This document shows positions 18,017 to 25,516 of a DNA stretch of 64,000 nt, in pieces. Source of the DNA: Mycobacterium sp. ACS1612 (lineage in GTDB: Bacteria > Actinomycetota > Actinomycetes > Mycobacteriales > Mycobacteriaceae); contig NZ_LZHZ01000045.1 of the NCBI RefSeq assembly GCF_001667505.1, positions 26,210 through 90,209 of the forward strand, in the 5' to 3' direction. The notes under the pieces were generated by a model, which did not search any database, was not told the DNA's origin, and worked only from the letters and a program-made list of their open reading frames with translations. Both the position numbers and the translations under genes were made by a program. Each line of letters begins with the position of its first letter. Position 1 is the first letter of the stretch.

Positions 18017-18716
18017 TTTGACCACCGTCCACATGCAGGATCTCACCGGTGACGAACGGCGCGTTCTCCAGATACAGGACCGCGTCGACGACATCGTCGA
18101 TCTCACCGAGCCTGCCGACGGGATGCAGCTTCGCCAGCGCGTCGTGTGAGGCGGGATCGTGCATCGGGGTGCGGATGATGCCGAGTGCCACTGCGTTGGA
18201 GCGGATTCCGCGTTCGGCGTACTCGACGGCAAGCGCCCTGGTGACCGCATTCAAGCCGCCCTTGGTCAGCGACGCCAACGCCGACGGCACCGCTGAGTTC
18301 GCGTGGTCGACCAGGCTGGTGGAGATGTTGACGACGTGACCGCCGCCCTCCCGCGACAGCATCGCCGCGACCGCCGCACGGGACACCTCGAAGAATCCGC
18401 GCAGGTTGACTCCGGTGACCGCGTTGTAGTCCTCGTCGGTGTACTCGGTGAACGGCTTCGGAATGAAGATGCCTGCATTGTTGACCACGGTGTCGACCCG
18501 GCCGAACCGCTCCATCGCCGCCGCCACGATGCGCTGCCCGACCCCGGGTTGCCCAATGTCACCGGGCACCGTCAGGATCATCGGGTCGTCGCTCTCGCCG
18601 ATCGAGCGGGAATTGGCCACCACGGCGTAGCCGAGTTTGCGATAGCCCGTCACCAGGTGTTCGCCGATGCCCTGGGAAGCGCCGGTGATGATGGCGACGC
18701 GTTGTGAGTTGATCAT
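18003..18716 (-). CDS. Short-chain dehydrogenase/reductase family protein lacking the catalytic tyrosine
   Basis: 237 residues, classical SDR fold. The cofactor loop TGASQGIGEH is at residues 11-20, NNAG at 79-82, and the C-terminal end matches the family (TGEILHVDGGQSAGH). Lys152 is present in SLTKGGLN, but four residues before it, where the catalytic Tyr belongs, there is Ala148 (PSALASLTK). An oxidoreductase using the normal Ser-Tyr-Lys mechanism is therefore unlikely unless another residue substitutes. It may bind NAD(P) in another role. It overlaps the SnoaL gene and diverges from the LysR regulator, its likely controller. Confidence 0.85.
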   Translation of the reverse strand: MINSQRVAIITGASQGIGEHLVTGYRKLGYAVVANSRSIGESDDPMILTVPGDIGQPGVGQRIVAAAMERFGRVDTVVNNAGIFIPKPFTEYTDEDYNAVTGVNLRGFFEVSRAAVAAMLSREGGGHVVNISTSLVDHANSAVPSALASLTKGGLNAVTRALAVEYAERGIRSNAVALGIIRTPMHDPASHDALAKLHPVGRLGEIDDVVDAVLYLENAPFVTGEILHVDGGQSAGH

Positions 18717-18824
18717 GTCTTTCGATCCCTTCGTCGTGCGGATGCACGCTGCAACGCAAGACCTGGCCGCCTCGATTGCCCGCGGGTGCGACCGGTTAGC
18801 TCTCTGGTGAGAGGGATCGCCTAC

Positions 18825-18830
18825 TACGCT
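18825..18830 (+). promoter_or_regulatory. Candidate -10 (TACGCT) of the LysR gene
   Basis: TACGCT ends 6 nt before the GTG at 18837. This favours that codon as a leaderless start over the GTG at 18786. Confidence 0.4.
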
Positions 18831-18836
18831 TGCCGC

Positions 18837-19760
18837 GTGGAGCTGCGTCAACTCCGCTATTTCGTGACCGTCGCCGAGGAGCTGAACTTCGGCCGCGCGG
18901 CCGAGCGGTTGCACATCGCGGGCCCTTCGCTGTCTCAGCAGATCAAGGCTCTGGAGCGGGATCTGAAGGTCAGCCTGTTCGACCGGGACCGCCGCTCGGT
19001 CGCCCTGACACCGAGTGGGGCAGCTCTGCTGCCGCATGCTCGGGCGCTGGTGGAGCAGGCCGACGATCTGCGCAGGCGGGCGGCGGGCTTGACGGCCTCC
19101 GAGCCGGTACGCATCGGGTACGTGAATTGGTGTCCGACCGACTGGGCCGAAAGGGCCGCCGGGGTGGCGCAACTGCGCGTCGACACTTGGGTGATGCCGT
19201 CGCACGCACAGGCCGCTCGCGTCGCCGACGGAAGCCTCGACCTGGCGATCTGCTGGGTCCAGACAACGGATCTCGAGTCGCTGTCCCTCGACGCGCACCT
19301 GATCGGGGTGGATCGGCTGTACGCGTTGAGCGTCGGTTCGGACACGTCAGCGGTCGACGCGAAAGACACCCTGGTGCTGTTGGACGCCGACGAGGCCAGT
19401 TGGTCGTCGTGGAACCGATACGCCGAGCAGTTCGCGGCGGACACGGGAGCCCGAGCGGTCCGCGTCGACGACGGGGGAGTCACGGGGCAGGAGTTTTTCG
19501 AGCACATCCGGCGGTTGCGCAGGCCGGTGCTGAACAACCCCAAAGGTCAGGACGTGCCAGAGCCCACCGGTCTGGTGCGGCGACCGGTCGTCAACCCCGC
19601 ACCGCTGTGGACGTGGTCGCTGGTGTGGCGCCGCGATGACGACAACCCCGTCGTGCGCGCCGTCATCGCCGAATTCACCCGCGACGCTCCAGCGCTAGAC
19701 GTTCGCGGGGCGTGGCTACCTGCCGCGGATCCGCATCGGCCGACGGGAACCCGAATCTGA
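18837..19760 (+). CDS. LysR-family transcriptional regulator
   Basis: About 307 residues from the GTG at 18837. The N-terminal winged helix-turn-helix is textbook: ELRQLRYFVTVAEELNFGRA, then LHIAGPSLSQQIKALERDL and LFDRDRRSVALTPSGA. The C-terminal two-lobed effector domain runs from about residue 90. It diverges from the SDR/SnoaL pair, the usual arrangement for autoregulation and control of the neighbour. Its last 86 bp overlap the convergent MFS gene, so the two C-terminal tails are encoded antisense to each other. The inducer is unknown. Confidence 0.87.
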   Translation: MELRQLRYFVTVAEELNFGRAAERLHIAGPSLSQQIKALERDLKVSLFDRDRRSVALTPSGAALLPHARALVEQADDLRRRAAGLTASEPVRIGYVNWCPTDWAERAAGVAQLRVDTWVMPSHAQAARVADGSLDLAICWVQTTDLESLSLDAHLIGVDRLYALSVGSDTSAVDAKDTLVLLDADEASWSSWNRYAEQFAADTGARAVRVDDGGVTGQEFFEHIRRLRRPVLNNPKGQDVPEPTGLVRRPVVNPAPLWTWSLVWRRDDDNPVVRAVIAEFTRDAPALDVRGAWLPAADPHRPTGTRI

Positions 19761-20856
19761 GCAGACCCGCGACCGTCGCCGATGCCAGCACGACCGCCGC
19801 CGCAACCAGCAGCGCAGGTGAAAAACCGTGGTGCAGAAGCGGTGTCACCGCGATCGGGCCGACGATCTGGCCGACAGAGTAACCACTTGTCAGCAACGCC
19901 ACCGCGCCGGGGAAGCCGAGCAGCCGACCGGCCGCCAAAGCCATCGTGCTGACCCCGATGAAGGTGGCTCCGAACAGGGTCGCCCCGACGAACGCCGCGA
20001 TGGGTCCGGAAGCCATGGCGGGCAAGGCGATTCCGACCGCCTGCAGCAGCAACGCGCCGACGAGCAGGGTCGGATGCGACCACCGCGCGCAGAGCCACGC
20101 CCACAGCGCGGCTGACGGAACCGCGGCCAGGCCGACGAATATCCAGGCGCCGCCGCCGAGCCAGCCGGCCGACGTCTGCCTGATGGCGGCGACCAGGAAG
20201 GTTCCCGCGATGATGTAGCCGATGCCCTCCAGCGTGTAGCTGACGAACAGCAGGGCGAACCATCGGTTCGCCCTGCGCCGAGGCGGTGACGGCACGGCAG
20301 CGGCAGTGGTCGTAGATCGACCCCGCATCGTCCACGCGCAGGCACCTAGCAGGGCGGCCAACGCCGCCGAGGTCCACCACGCGCCTTGCCATCCGGCCCC
20401 GGCGGGCATGGCCAGGACCAGTGCACCCGACAACGCGATGCCGAGACCGACGCCGCCGAAGCCCCAGCCCGGCAGGTGCGAAGGCAGGTGCTCCATCATC
20501 GAGTTGACGGCGATGACGAACACCACCGCGCTGGCGAAGCCGGCAACGGTACGCAGGACCAGCCAACCGATCATGTTGGGCCACAGGGGCATTGCGGCCA
20601 AACTGAACACCAGGACAACCAACGACGTTCGCCACGCGACCGCCGAGCGCGCCAACCGCGGCGATGCGGTGCCTGCCAGCGCGCCTGCGAGATAGCCGAT
20701 GTAGTTCGCGGTGGCCAGCGCGCCGGCGGCTTTCGGGCCGAGCGCGGTCTGTGCCGTCATCAGCGGCAGGATCGGGGTATAGGCGAAGCGGCCGATGCCC
20801 ATGGCGGCGCCCAACCCGGCGGCGCTTCGTCCGACGTGGGCCCAGTGCACATGCAT
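19675..20856 (-). CDS. YbfB/YjiJ-family MFS transporter
   Basis: 393 residues with 12 predicted membrane helices. The opening segment GLGAAMGIGRFAYTPILPLM is characteristic of the YbfB/YjiJ branch of the major facilitator superfamily. The MFS loop is poorly conserved, as usual for this branch. Members are often coded next to LysR regulators and are thought to export or import small organic molecules, but substrates are unproven. Here it converges on the LysR gene with an 86-bp overlap. Upstream is an almost perfect 21-bp palindrome (20967-20987). Confidence 0.85.
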   Translation of the reverse strand: MHVHWAHVGRSAAGLGAAMGIGRFAYTPILPLMTAQTALGPKAAGALATANYIGYLAGALAGTASPRLARSAVAWRTSLVVLVFSLAAMPLWPNMIGWLVLRTVAGFASAVVFVIAVNSMMEHLPSHLPGWGFGGVGLGIALSGALVLAMPAGAGWQGAWWTSAALAALLGACAWTMRGRSTTTAAAVPSPPRRRANRWFALLFVSYTLEGIGYIIAGTFLVAAIRQTSAGWLGGGAWIFVGLAAVPSAALWAWLCARWSHPTLLVGALLLQAVGIALPAMASGPIAAFVGATLFGATFIGVSTMALAAGRLLGFPGAVALLTSGYSVGQIVGPIAVTPLLHHGFSPALLVAAAVVLASATVAGLLRFGFPSADADPRQVATPRERLALERRG

Positions 20857-20966
20857 TGCTCAAGGGTGCTGCCCAACGGGTTCGGCGGCCACGACCGAAT
20901 AGCTCTCAGCTGGAAGGTGTTACCTCATGTGAGAGCGCGCACAGCTTCCTCCTGATCACCTGAGTT

Positions 20967-20987
20967 GATTACATACCGTATGCAATC
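20967..20987. promoter_or_regulatory. 21-bp near-perfect palindrome, probable operator
   Basis: The site reads GATTACATAC-C-GTATGCAATC and has one mismatched pair. It lies in the middle of the 239-bp interval between the divergent MFS gene and the unknown gene at 21096, about 110 bp from each start. The length and symmetry fit a dimeric GntR- or TetR-type regulator, but no such gene is adjacent. Confidence 0.55.
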
Positions 20988-21095
20988 CGTGCTACCTGTA
21001 AACGTGAATGGAAAGTAACTGTGTGCCACCGGAACTTGACGACCCGGTGAACCTGTGGGGTCGCTGACGTTTCCTTACTTGTAGAGGATCTGTGG

Positions 21096-21428
21096 GTGCT
21101 ATCGATTACACGCGATGTTGGTGTCGAACCCCACCTTGCGGTGCGGGTGCCCCGGCCCCGTGTCGTCCATCCGCGTCCGGAGGCGTGGACGCGTCCGGCG
21201 CATCCGGCCGACATTGCCCAAGCCCGGCTGTTCGACGCGGTCCTACTAGGCGAAATAGCCGAGTTGGAAGAGCTTGCCGCGTCGATGGAGAAGCGTTGGT
21301 TGCGGCGATGTGAGCGTGGCATCGACGACATCAGTCGGCCCCCGGAGAACCTGGCCCGCATGCGCGGCCGGGTGGCCGAAGCGCAGCAATTACTGGACGC
21401 ATTGCGGGACCGGTTTCCAACGGAGTGA
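21096..21428 (+). CDS. Conserved-looking helical protein, unknown function
   Basis: 110 residues from a GTG with AGAGGATC as Shine-Dalgarno. The N-terminal half is proline-rich (VRVPRPRVVHPRPEAWTRP). Residues about 40-105 form two amphipathic helices with coiled-coil character: LGEIAELEELAASMEKRW, then NLARMRGRVAEAQQLLDAL. I do not recognise a family. Codon use and GC skew fit a real gene. It stands alone between a palindromic site and the cupin gene. Confidence 0.55.
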   Translation: MLSITRDVGVEPHLAVRVPRPRVVHPRPEAWTRPAHPADIAQARLFDAVLLGEIAELEELAASMEKRWLRRCERGIDDISRPPENLARMRGRVAEAQQLLDALRDRFPTE

Positions 21429-21537
21429 GGGCACTTGCGGCCGCTCGAGGGAGATCCGCTCACGGTGATCGCAATCGACGGCCGCCCACACGGTCTGGGT
21501 CTTGCCTGTGCAGTCACTGACGACAATTGTGTTGGTG

Positions 21538-21882
21538 ATGAACAAGGTTTCGCTTACTGCTATGGCGCGGGAGCAACTGGGAGCGGCCCGCTCGGCGAGC
21601 AGCGGACGCAGCGCGCACACCGTCTACGGCGGCCACGAGCATTCGCTGCGGCAGACGCTGATCGCGCTGACGGCCGGCAGTGAGATGGATGAGCACGAGA
21701 GTCCAGGCGAGGCAACGCTTCAGGTGCTCGTCGGAAGAGTGCGGCTGACCAATGCGGAAGTGCACTGGGAGGGCACGGTCGGCGACCACATCGTCGTGCC
21801 GCGGTCCCGGCATGGCCTGCAGGCCCTCGAAGACTCTGCCGTGCTACTGACTGTCGCCAAAGCCATTGGGCCGCACGTCTAG
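21538..21882 (+). CDS. Cupin-domain protein
   Basis: 114 residues, a single small beta-barrel. Expected cupin motif 1 is only partly present (VYGGHEHSLRQTLIALTAG), and motif 2 reads GDHIVVPRSRHGLQAL. The full set of metal ligands is not evident. Similar proteins bind small ligands or act as simple isomerases. The ATG at 21538 starts the domain sensibly; an upstream ATG at 21502 adds an unlikely tail. It converges on the VOC gene with a 4-bp overlap. Confidence 0.72.
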   Translation: MNKVSLTAMAREQLGAARSASSGRSAHTVYGGHEHSLRQTLIALTAGSEMDEHESPGEATLQVLVGRVRLTNAEVHWEGTVGDHIVVPRSRHGLQALEDSAVLLTVAKAIGPHV

Positions 21883-22298
21883 CGGTGGCTCAGCACATTG
21901 ACGATGTTGCCCGATGGGTCGGCGAAGAAAAACCTTCGCACGCCCCACTCCTCGTTGCTGAGCGGATGGACGATCTTCAGTCCCGCCGCCACCGCGGCCT
22001 GATGCGCCGCGTCGACGTCGTCGACTTCGATCGAGACATTCGGGTTGACCGGCGCCGTCTTGTCTTTGGTCATCAGGCTGACTTGGTGGCGAAGCTCGCC
22101 CGAATCGTCCGGGCCGGCCAGCGTGACGATCCAGCCGTGGTTCATCACCTCGTGCAGGCCCAGCACACAGATGTACGCGTCGCGCGTGGCCTCGACGTCC
22201 GGCACCGTGAGAACCGGCATGACGCGACGGACCCTTTGGGTCGAGCTCCTCAATCCGGACTCGTTCCTCGCCGCTTGATCGTCGCTCGACGCCGTCAT
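21879..22298 (-). CDS. VOC/glyoxalase-family protein
   Basis: 139 residues. After a polar leader of about 25 residues comes a vicinal-oxygen-chelate domain: VMPVLTVPDVEATRDAYICV, then a second beta-alpha-beta unit with VSIEVDDVDAAHQAAVAAG and VRRFFFADPSGNIVNVLSH. Metal-binding residues appear incomplete, as in antibiotic-binding or unknown VOC proteins. Its start overlaps the XPB stop (ATGA), so it is translated as the second gene after the helicase. No link with DNA repair is obvious. Confidence 0.8.
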   Translation of the reverse strand: MTASSDDQAARNESGLRSSTQRVRRVMPVLTVPDVEATRDAYICVLGLHEVMNHGWIVTLAGPDDSGELRHQVSLMTKDKTAPVNPNVSIEVDDVDAAHQAAVAAGLKIVHPLSNEEWGVRRFFFADPSGNIVNVLSHR

Positions 22299-23944
22299 AT
22301 CGCCGGCCCCAGCAGGTCGTCGGCGTCCTTGATGACGTAGCCATAGCCCTGTTCGGCGAGGAACCGCTGCCGGTGCGCGGCGTATTCGGCATCCAGGCTG
22401 TCGCGGGAGACCACCGAGTAGAACATCGCCCCGCCGCCGTCGTGCTTGGGTCTCAGCAGCCTGCCCAGCCGCTGTGCCTCTTCCTGACGCGATCCGAAGG
22501 TGCCCGAAACCTGAACGGCCACAGAGGCTTCTGGTAGGTCGATGGAGAAGTTGGCCACCTTGGACACCACCAGGGTGGAGATCTCGCCGCTGCGGAACGA
22601 GTCGAAGAGCGCCTCACGCTCGGCCGTCTTCGTCGAGCCCTGGATCACCGGCGCGTCGAGTTCGGCACCCAATTCGTCGAGTTGGTCGAGGTAGGCGCCG
22701 ATCACCAGCGTCTGCTCGCCCTTGTGTTTCTCCAGGATCGACTTCACCACCGCGATCTTGGTGTGCACCGTCGAGCACAGCTTGTACCGCTCGTCGGGTT
22801 CGGCGGTGGCGTAGAGCATCCGCTCGTTGTCGGTCATGGTCACTCGCACCTCGACGCATTCGGCGGGCGCGATCCAGCCCTGCGCCTCGATGTCCTTCCA
22901 TGGCGCGTCGTAGCGCTTGGGTCCGATCAGGCTGAACACATCGCCCTCACGGCCGTCTTCCCGGATCAGCGTCGCGGTCAGCCCGAGCCGCCTGCGCGAC
23001 TGCAGGTCGGCCGTCATCCGGAACACCGGCGCGGGCAGCAGGTGCACCTCGTCGTAGATGATCAAGCCCCAGTCGCGGCTGTCGAACAACTCGAGGTGGC
23101 GGTACTCGCCCTTGGTGCGGCGGGTGATCACCTGGTAGGTGGCGATGGTGACCGGGCGGATCTCCTTGCGCTCGCCGGAGTATTCGCCGATCTCGTCCTC
23201 GGTCAGCGACGTCCGGTTGATCAACTCACGCTTCCACTGCCGCCCCGCAACCGTGTTGGTCACCAGGATCAGCGTGGTCGCCGACGCCTTGGCCATGGCC
23301 GCCGCGCCGACGAGCGTCTTCCCTGCACCGCACGGCAGCACCACCACACCCGAGCCGCCCTCCCAGAACGAGTCCGCGGCCATCTGCTGGTAGTCGCGCA
23401 GCTGCCAGTCCGCCTGATCCAGCGCGATCGGGTGCTTCTCGCCGTCGACGTAGCCCGCCAGATCCTCTGCGGGCCAACCGATTTTGAGCAGCATCTGCTT
23501 GACGCGGCCGCGCTCGCTGTTGTGCACGATCACGGTGTCGTCGTCGATGCGGGCACCGAGCATCGGGGCGATCTTCTTGTTGCGCAGCACCTCCTCGAGC
23601 ACCGCGCGGTCGAAGCTGACCAACGTCAGCCCGTGCGCCGGATGCTTGACCAACTGCAGCCGCCCGTAGCGGGCCATGGTGTCGACGATGTCGACGAGCA
23701 GCGGTTGGGGCACCGCGTAGCGGGAGAAGCTGACCAATGCGTCGACGACCTGCTCGGCGTCGTGGCCCGCCGCGCGCGCGTTCCACAGCGCCAGCGGGGT
23801 GATGCGGTAGGTGTGGACGTGCTCGGGCGCGCGCTCGAGTTCGGCGAACGGGGCGATCGCCGCGCGCGCCGCGCCTGCCAACGCGTGGTCGACTTCGAGC
23901 AGCACCGTCTTGTCGGACTGCACGATCAGGGGGCCGTCGGTCAT
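22295..23944 (-). CDS. xpb: DNA repair helicase XPB
   Basis: 549 residues, an SF2 helicase related to eukaryotic XPB/ERCC3. Walker A is VLPCGAGKTLVGA, the DEVH box is LIIYDEVHLLPAP, and motif III is LGLTATLIRED. The RED motif typical of XPB is visible as TLIREDGREGD. Motif VI is QEEAQRLGRLLRPK. The N-terminal about 180 residues form the damage-recognition-like region. M. tuberculosis has it as Rv0861c (Ercc3), where it unwinds 3'-to-5'. Its natural partner, the helicase-associated protein, lies upstream past the esterase gene. Confidence 0.94.
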   Translation of the reverse strand: MTDGPLIVQSDKTVLLEVDHALAGAARAAIAPFAELERAPEHVHTYRITPLALWNARAAGHDAEQVVDALVSFSRYAVPQPLLVDIVDTMARYGRLQLVKHPAHGLTLVSFDRAVLEEVLRNKKIAPMLGARIDDDTVIVHNSERGRVKQMLLKIGWPAEDLAGYVDGEKHPIALDQADWQLRDYQQMAADSFWEGGSGVVVLPCGAGKTLVGAAAMAKASATTLILVTNTVAGRQWKRELINRTSLTEDEIGEYSGERKEIRPVTIATYQVITRRTKGEYRHLELFDSRDWGLIIYDEVHLLPAPVFRMTADLQSRRRLGLTATLIREDGREGDVFSLIGPKRYDAPWKDIEAQGWIAPAECVEVRVTMTDNERMLYATAEPDERYKLCSTVHTKIAVVKSILEKHKGEQTLVIGAYLDQLDELGAELDAPVIQGSTKTAEREALFDSFRSGEISTLVVSKVANFSIDLPEASVAVQVSGTFGSRQEEAQRLGRLLRPKHDGGGAMFYSVVSRDSLDAEYAAHRQRFLAEQGYGYVIKDADDLLGPAI

Positions 23945-24016
23945 GCGCGATCCGCCTGCGCTTCTCGCTTGAAGGTCATTGTGTCCATTATCCGGATCAC
24001 TCCGACGTGCCTGCGT

Positions 24017-25468
24017 TCAGCGGGTGGCGGTCTGCGGCGGGGGAGGGCCCGCGGGGGCGCCGCCGCCCTGGCCGGGCAGTGGGATCTTCGGCGCGTCCGG
24101 TGTGGCGATCTGACCTGCCAACCACGGCAACGCCGCGGTGAACACGTCCGCCGCCAACGGCCAGTCGTGGCGGCCAGGGTGCGGGATTACCGCACACGTG
24201 ATGCCGTTCGCGCGGCCCAGGCTGCACAGCGAGTTGGCGGCCTCCGTCTGGTCCGTCGGCATCCCGGCGGCGTCCTGGCCGCCGAGTCCGGTTCCGGTCA
24301 TCTTCGGGAAACCGTCCTTGTGCTGCGGAGGCGCGTCCGAGGAGATCGCGAACCAGCCCGAGACACCGTGGTACGGCCCGTGCTTGTCGATCACCGTGGT
24401 CGGGTCGAACGTGGCCCACGCCGCGGCGTTCCCACCGTAGAGGCGCGCGATGGTCTGCTCCTTGGTGCCGGCGTTGGGTCCGGTGTCGCCGGCGATGTCG
24501 ACGAACGTGCTGAACAACTCGGGATGCATCACGGTCAGATCGACCGCGCACGTTCCGCCCATCGACCAGCCGACGATGCCCCAGTTGGCGGGATCGGCCG
24601 AGACGCCGAACGTCGATGTCACGTAGGGCACGACGTCCTTGGTCAGGTGATCGGCCACGTTGCCGCGTGGCCCGTTCACGCATTCGGTGTCGTTGTTGAA
24701 CGAACCGCCCACGTCGACGAAGACGAACACCGGTGTGTTGCCGTTGTGGTCCGCTGCGAACTTGTCGATGGGCGTGATCGCGTCGCCGGTGCGCGGCCAG
24801 TCCGACGGTGTGTTGAACTCACCGGCGATCATCATCACCACGGGCAGCTTGGGTGTATTCGCGGCGAACCAGGCGGGCGGTAGGTACACCAGTTCAGTCC
24901 GGTGCTTGAAGCCCGACGCAGCGGAAGGGATGGTCACCGGTACCAGCGCCCCGTGCGACGGAGCCCCCTTGCCACGCATCGCCATCACGGTGTTCATGTC
25001 GGTCTCGTCGGGCAACGGGCCGGCGGTCAGTTCGTTCCACGCCGCCTGCACGGTGCGGAAGTAACCGACCCACAGGTTCAGCGACACGCCCGCACTCAGC
25101 AGACACAGCAGCACGGCGGCCAGCGACACCCCGCGCCGCCACCATTGGGTGCCGCGCCAGCCCAGCACCGCGACCGCCAACGCCAGACCCGTCAACCCGA
25201 CCCAGATCCACAGCGACGACGGGGCGGGGTCACCCGCGAGGCCCTCGGAGTCGATGTACCAGTGCGCCCACGCCGCCAGAATCAGACCGACAGCGACCGC
25301 CACCGGCAGCCACACCAGCCGCCATCGCCGTGACCGCCACCCGACGGCCACCGCAAGGGCCACCGCCGCGACGGCCCATATCGTCAGTGGTAGCCACCCG
25401 TGCAGCAGTGAAACCCCGCCGCGGTATCCGCCGACAGCCTGTGCAGCCGCGTCCAACGTCGTTGTCAC
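24017..25468 (-). CDS. Membrane-anchored esterase of the antigen-85/esterase-D type
   Basis: 483 residues from a GTG. The N-terminal 150 residues contain four hydrophobic helices (about 25-43, 50-70, 85-103 and 115-135). The catalytic domain follows outside the membrane. It has the serine elbow GIVGWSMGGTCAVDL and a GEFNTPSDWPRTGD segment as in putative-esterase (mycolyltransferase-like) proteins, ending in a Pro/Gly-rich tail. Substrates of this group are mycolyl or other acyl esters; that is a family inference. It interrupts the XPB and helicase-associated gene pair. A 7-bp inverted repeat begins at its start codon. Confidence 0.78.
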   Translation of the reverse strand: MTTTLDAAAQAVGGYRGGVSLLHGWLPLTIWAVAAVALAVAVGWRSRRWRLVWLPVAVAVGLILAAWAHWYIDSEGLAGDPAPSSLWIWVGLTGLALAVAVLGWRGTQWWRRGVSLAAVLLCLLSAGVSLNLWVGYFRTVQAAWNELTAGPLPDETDMNTVMAMRGKGAPSHGALVPVTIPSAASGFKHRTELVYLPPAWFAANTPKLPVVMMIAGEFNTPSDWPRTGDAITPIDKFAADHNGNTPVFVFVDVGGSFNNDTECVNGPRGNVADHLTKDVVPYVTSTFGVSADPANWGIVGWSMGGTCAVDLTVMHPELFSTFVDIAGDTGPNAGTKEQTIARLYGGNAAAWATFDPTTVIDKHGPYHGVSGWFAISSDAPPQHKDGFPKMTGTGLGGQDAAGMPTDQTEAANSLCSLGRANGITCAVIPHPGRHDWPLAADVFTAALPWLAGQIATPDAPKIPLPGQGGGAPAGPPPPQTATR

Positions 25469-25495
25469 ACAGACATGTTCACCAACCCGTCTGTG
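25468..25495. promoter_or_regulatory. Inverted repeat CACAGAC-N14-GTCTGTG at the esterase start
   Basis: Perfect 7-bp arms at 25468-25474 and 25489-25495, with a second symmetric GTT/AAC pair inside. It overlaps the first base of the esterase start codon and its promoter region, a fitting place for a repressor site. Confidence 0.4.
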
Positions 25496-25516
25496 AACTC
25501 GCTGTGCCGACGCTAA

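Noticed and set aside
21435..21683. Small plus-strand frame before the cupin gene
   Set aside because: Overlaps the cupin gene in another frame and lacks a ribosome site or motif; the cupin frame is better supported.
22682..24883. Long plus-strand open frame (about 733 codons) antisense to XPB and the esterase
   Set aside because: Low-complexity composition, spans two real genes, no motif; a GC-skew shadow.
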